From: CAIXSC01 sp046349915
GTDB lineage: Bacteria; Planctomycetota; Planctomycetia; Pirellulales; Pirellulaceae
Assembly (NCBI GenBank): GCA_046349915.1
Contig: JAXMBL010000003.1
Coordinates: 1,736,001 to 1,800,000 of the forward strand
DNA length: 64,000 nucleotides
Reading direction: 5' to 3'
The notes below the pieces were generated by a model. It searched no databases, had not been told where the DNA came from, and saw only the letters and a program-made list of their open reading frames with translations. Both the position numbers and the translations under genes were made by a program. Shown here piece after piece: positions 63,611-64,000 of this stretch (its first letter is position 1; the number at the start of each line of letters is the position of its first letter).

Positions 63611-63611
63611 C

Positions 63612-64000
63612 GTGGAAGAAACCACCCTGCAACTCGAAGGCGGCTTGGGACGACTCGATCAAGCCGCCATCGTCTTGTATCTGGTGGGGACTTTTGGGAT
63701 CGCTTGGTGGTTTGGAAGAAAGCAGGAAAGCGTGGACGACTTCCTGGTGGGAGGTCGTCACATGCCCTGGTTCGCGGTCGGCTTGAGCATACTCGCGACG
63801 CTGTTTTCGACCCTGTCTTACCTCGGTGTGCCGGGCGAGATGATCAAGCATGGGATAGGCCACTTCATGGGCTATCTCGGGTTGCCGCTGACCGCGACCG
63901 TGATCACGGTCTTCTGGATTCCCTTCTTCATGCGGTTGCGGCTGACGAGCGCCTACGAGTATCTCGAGAGGCGATTCAACTACGGGCCGCGTTTCCTCGG
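63612..64000 (+). CDS. Sodium:solute symporter family protein (partial)
   Basis: A GTG at 63612 follows the glnS stop with one intervening base and opens a frame to the window edge (129 codons visible, no stop). The product begins with a short polar stretch, then helix 1 (AAIVLYLVGTFGIAWWFG). The SSS landmarks DDFLVGGRHMPWFAVGLSILATLFSTLSYLGVPGE and RLTSAYEYLERRFNYGPR follow. The R.M...A.G.S..AT..S segment is TM2 of the LeuT-fold sodium symporters. The substrate is not visible from this part. It was not closed by a stop because the window ends. Confidence 0.88.
   Translation, partial: MEETTLQLEGGLGRLDQAAIVLYLVGTFGIAWWFGRKQESVDDFLVGGRHMPWFAVGLSILATLFSTLSYLGVPGEMIKHGIGHFMGYLGLPLTATVITVFWIPFFMRLRLTSAYEYLERRFNYGPRFL

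Noticed and set aside
1..64000. Search of gaps for tRNA, rRNA, tmRNA, SRP RNA and riboswitches.
   Set aside because: No cloverleaf with a TTC-containing T arm, no rRNA-like stretch and no known riboswitch core was recognised by eye; a covariance-model scan would be decisive.

Overview
The window looks like chromosomal DNA of a planctomycete, most likely near the Pirellulales. Family-level markers point there: a DUF1559 type II pseudopilin paired with a tiny lipoprotein, an SHD1-domain protein with a Pro/Lys/Ala linker, secreted multidomain proteins with NPCBM-like and PQQ-like folds, a BBP2-type porin, squalene-cyclase-like toroids carrying a c-type haem motif, a System II cytochrome c assembly pair, and a remnant of an ISAzo13-family insertion sequence. 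The sequence is GC-rich. Genes run in short operons on both strands. I saw no rRNA, tRNA or CRISPR array. The two edges cut a TPR gene (left) and a sodium:solute symporter gene (right).

Layout. 1-4.2 kb: a minus-strand operon (unknown protein, alpha/beta hydrolase, amidohydrolase, TPR protein). 4.4-11.0 kb, plus: arginine decarboxylase SpeA, an SHD1 protein with a 21-bp minisatellite, a di-haem cytochrome c peroxidase lipoprotein, and two tandem purine nucleoside phosphorylases that differ at the base-specificity residue. 11.0-16.3 kb, minus: a sialate O-acetylesterase-like protein, a 717-bp element bounded by perfect 32-bp inverted repeats, and a 1013-residue secreted protein ending in a dead protease domain. 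16.5-26.7 kb: PfkB kinase, ThpR, PQQ-like propeller, SMP-30 lactonase, NadB overlapping a haem-motif toroid protein, a dimethylformamidase-like protein, and an MFS transporter. 27-38 kb: a triple-RidA protein, PanB, GAPDH with a near-consensus promoter, an M3 peptidase, a pilin/lipoprotein pair, FxsA, a porin and a rhomboid protease.

38.3-48.2 kb is a long plus-strand run: PhoH, PgpH-like HD phosphodiesterase, YbeY and RecO, then BamD-like and LptE-like lipoproteins, a WD40 protein and a membrane protein. It links nucleotide/RNA housekeeping with outer-membrane biogenesis. 48.3-52.4 kb, minus, is a ResB-CcsA-like pair in which both proteins appear to have lost the residues of the transmembrane haem site. 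52.7-59.8 kb: creatininase-family amidohydrolase, 2Fe-2S ferredoxin, small unknown proteins set among dispersed hairpin repeats, a DUF4105 lipoprotein, an FAH-family enzyme and a membrane protein. 60.2-64 kb: GltX, GlnS and the start of a symporter.

The strongest leads are the ResB/CcsA pair with a degenerate haem site, the tandem PNPs with an Asn/Asp switch, the inverted-repeat element at 12.55-13.27 kb, the secreted triple-RidA protein, the haem-motif toroid fused translationally to nadB, and several families of intergenic hairpin repeats. All functional calls come from reading motifs by eye. No database search was run.
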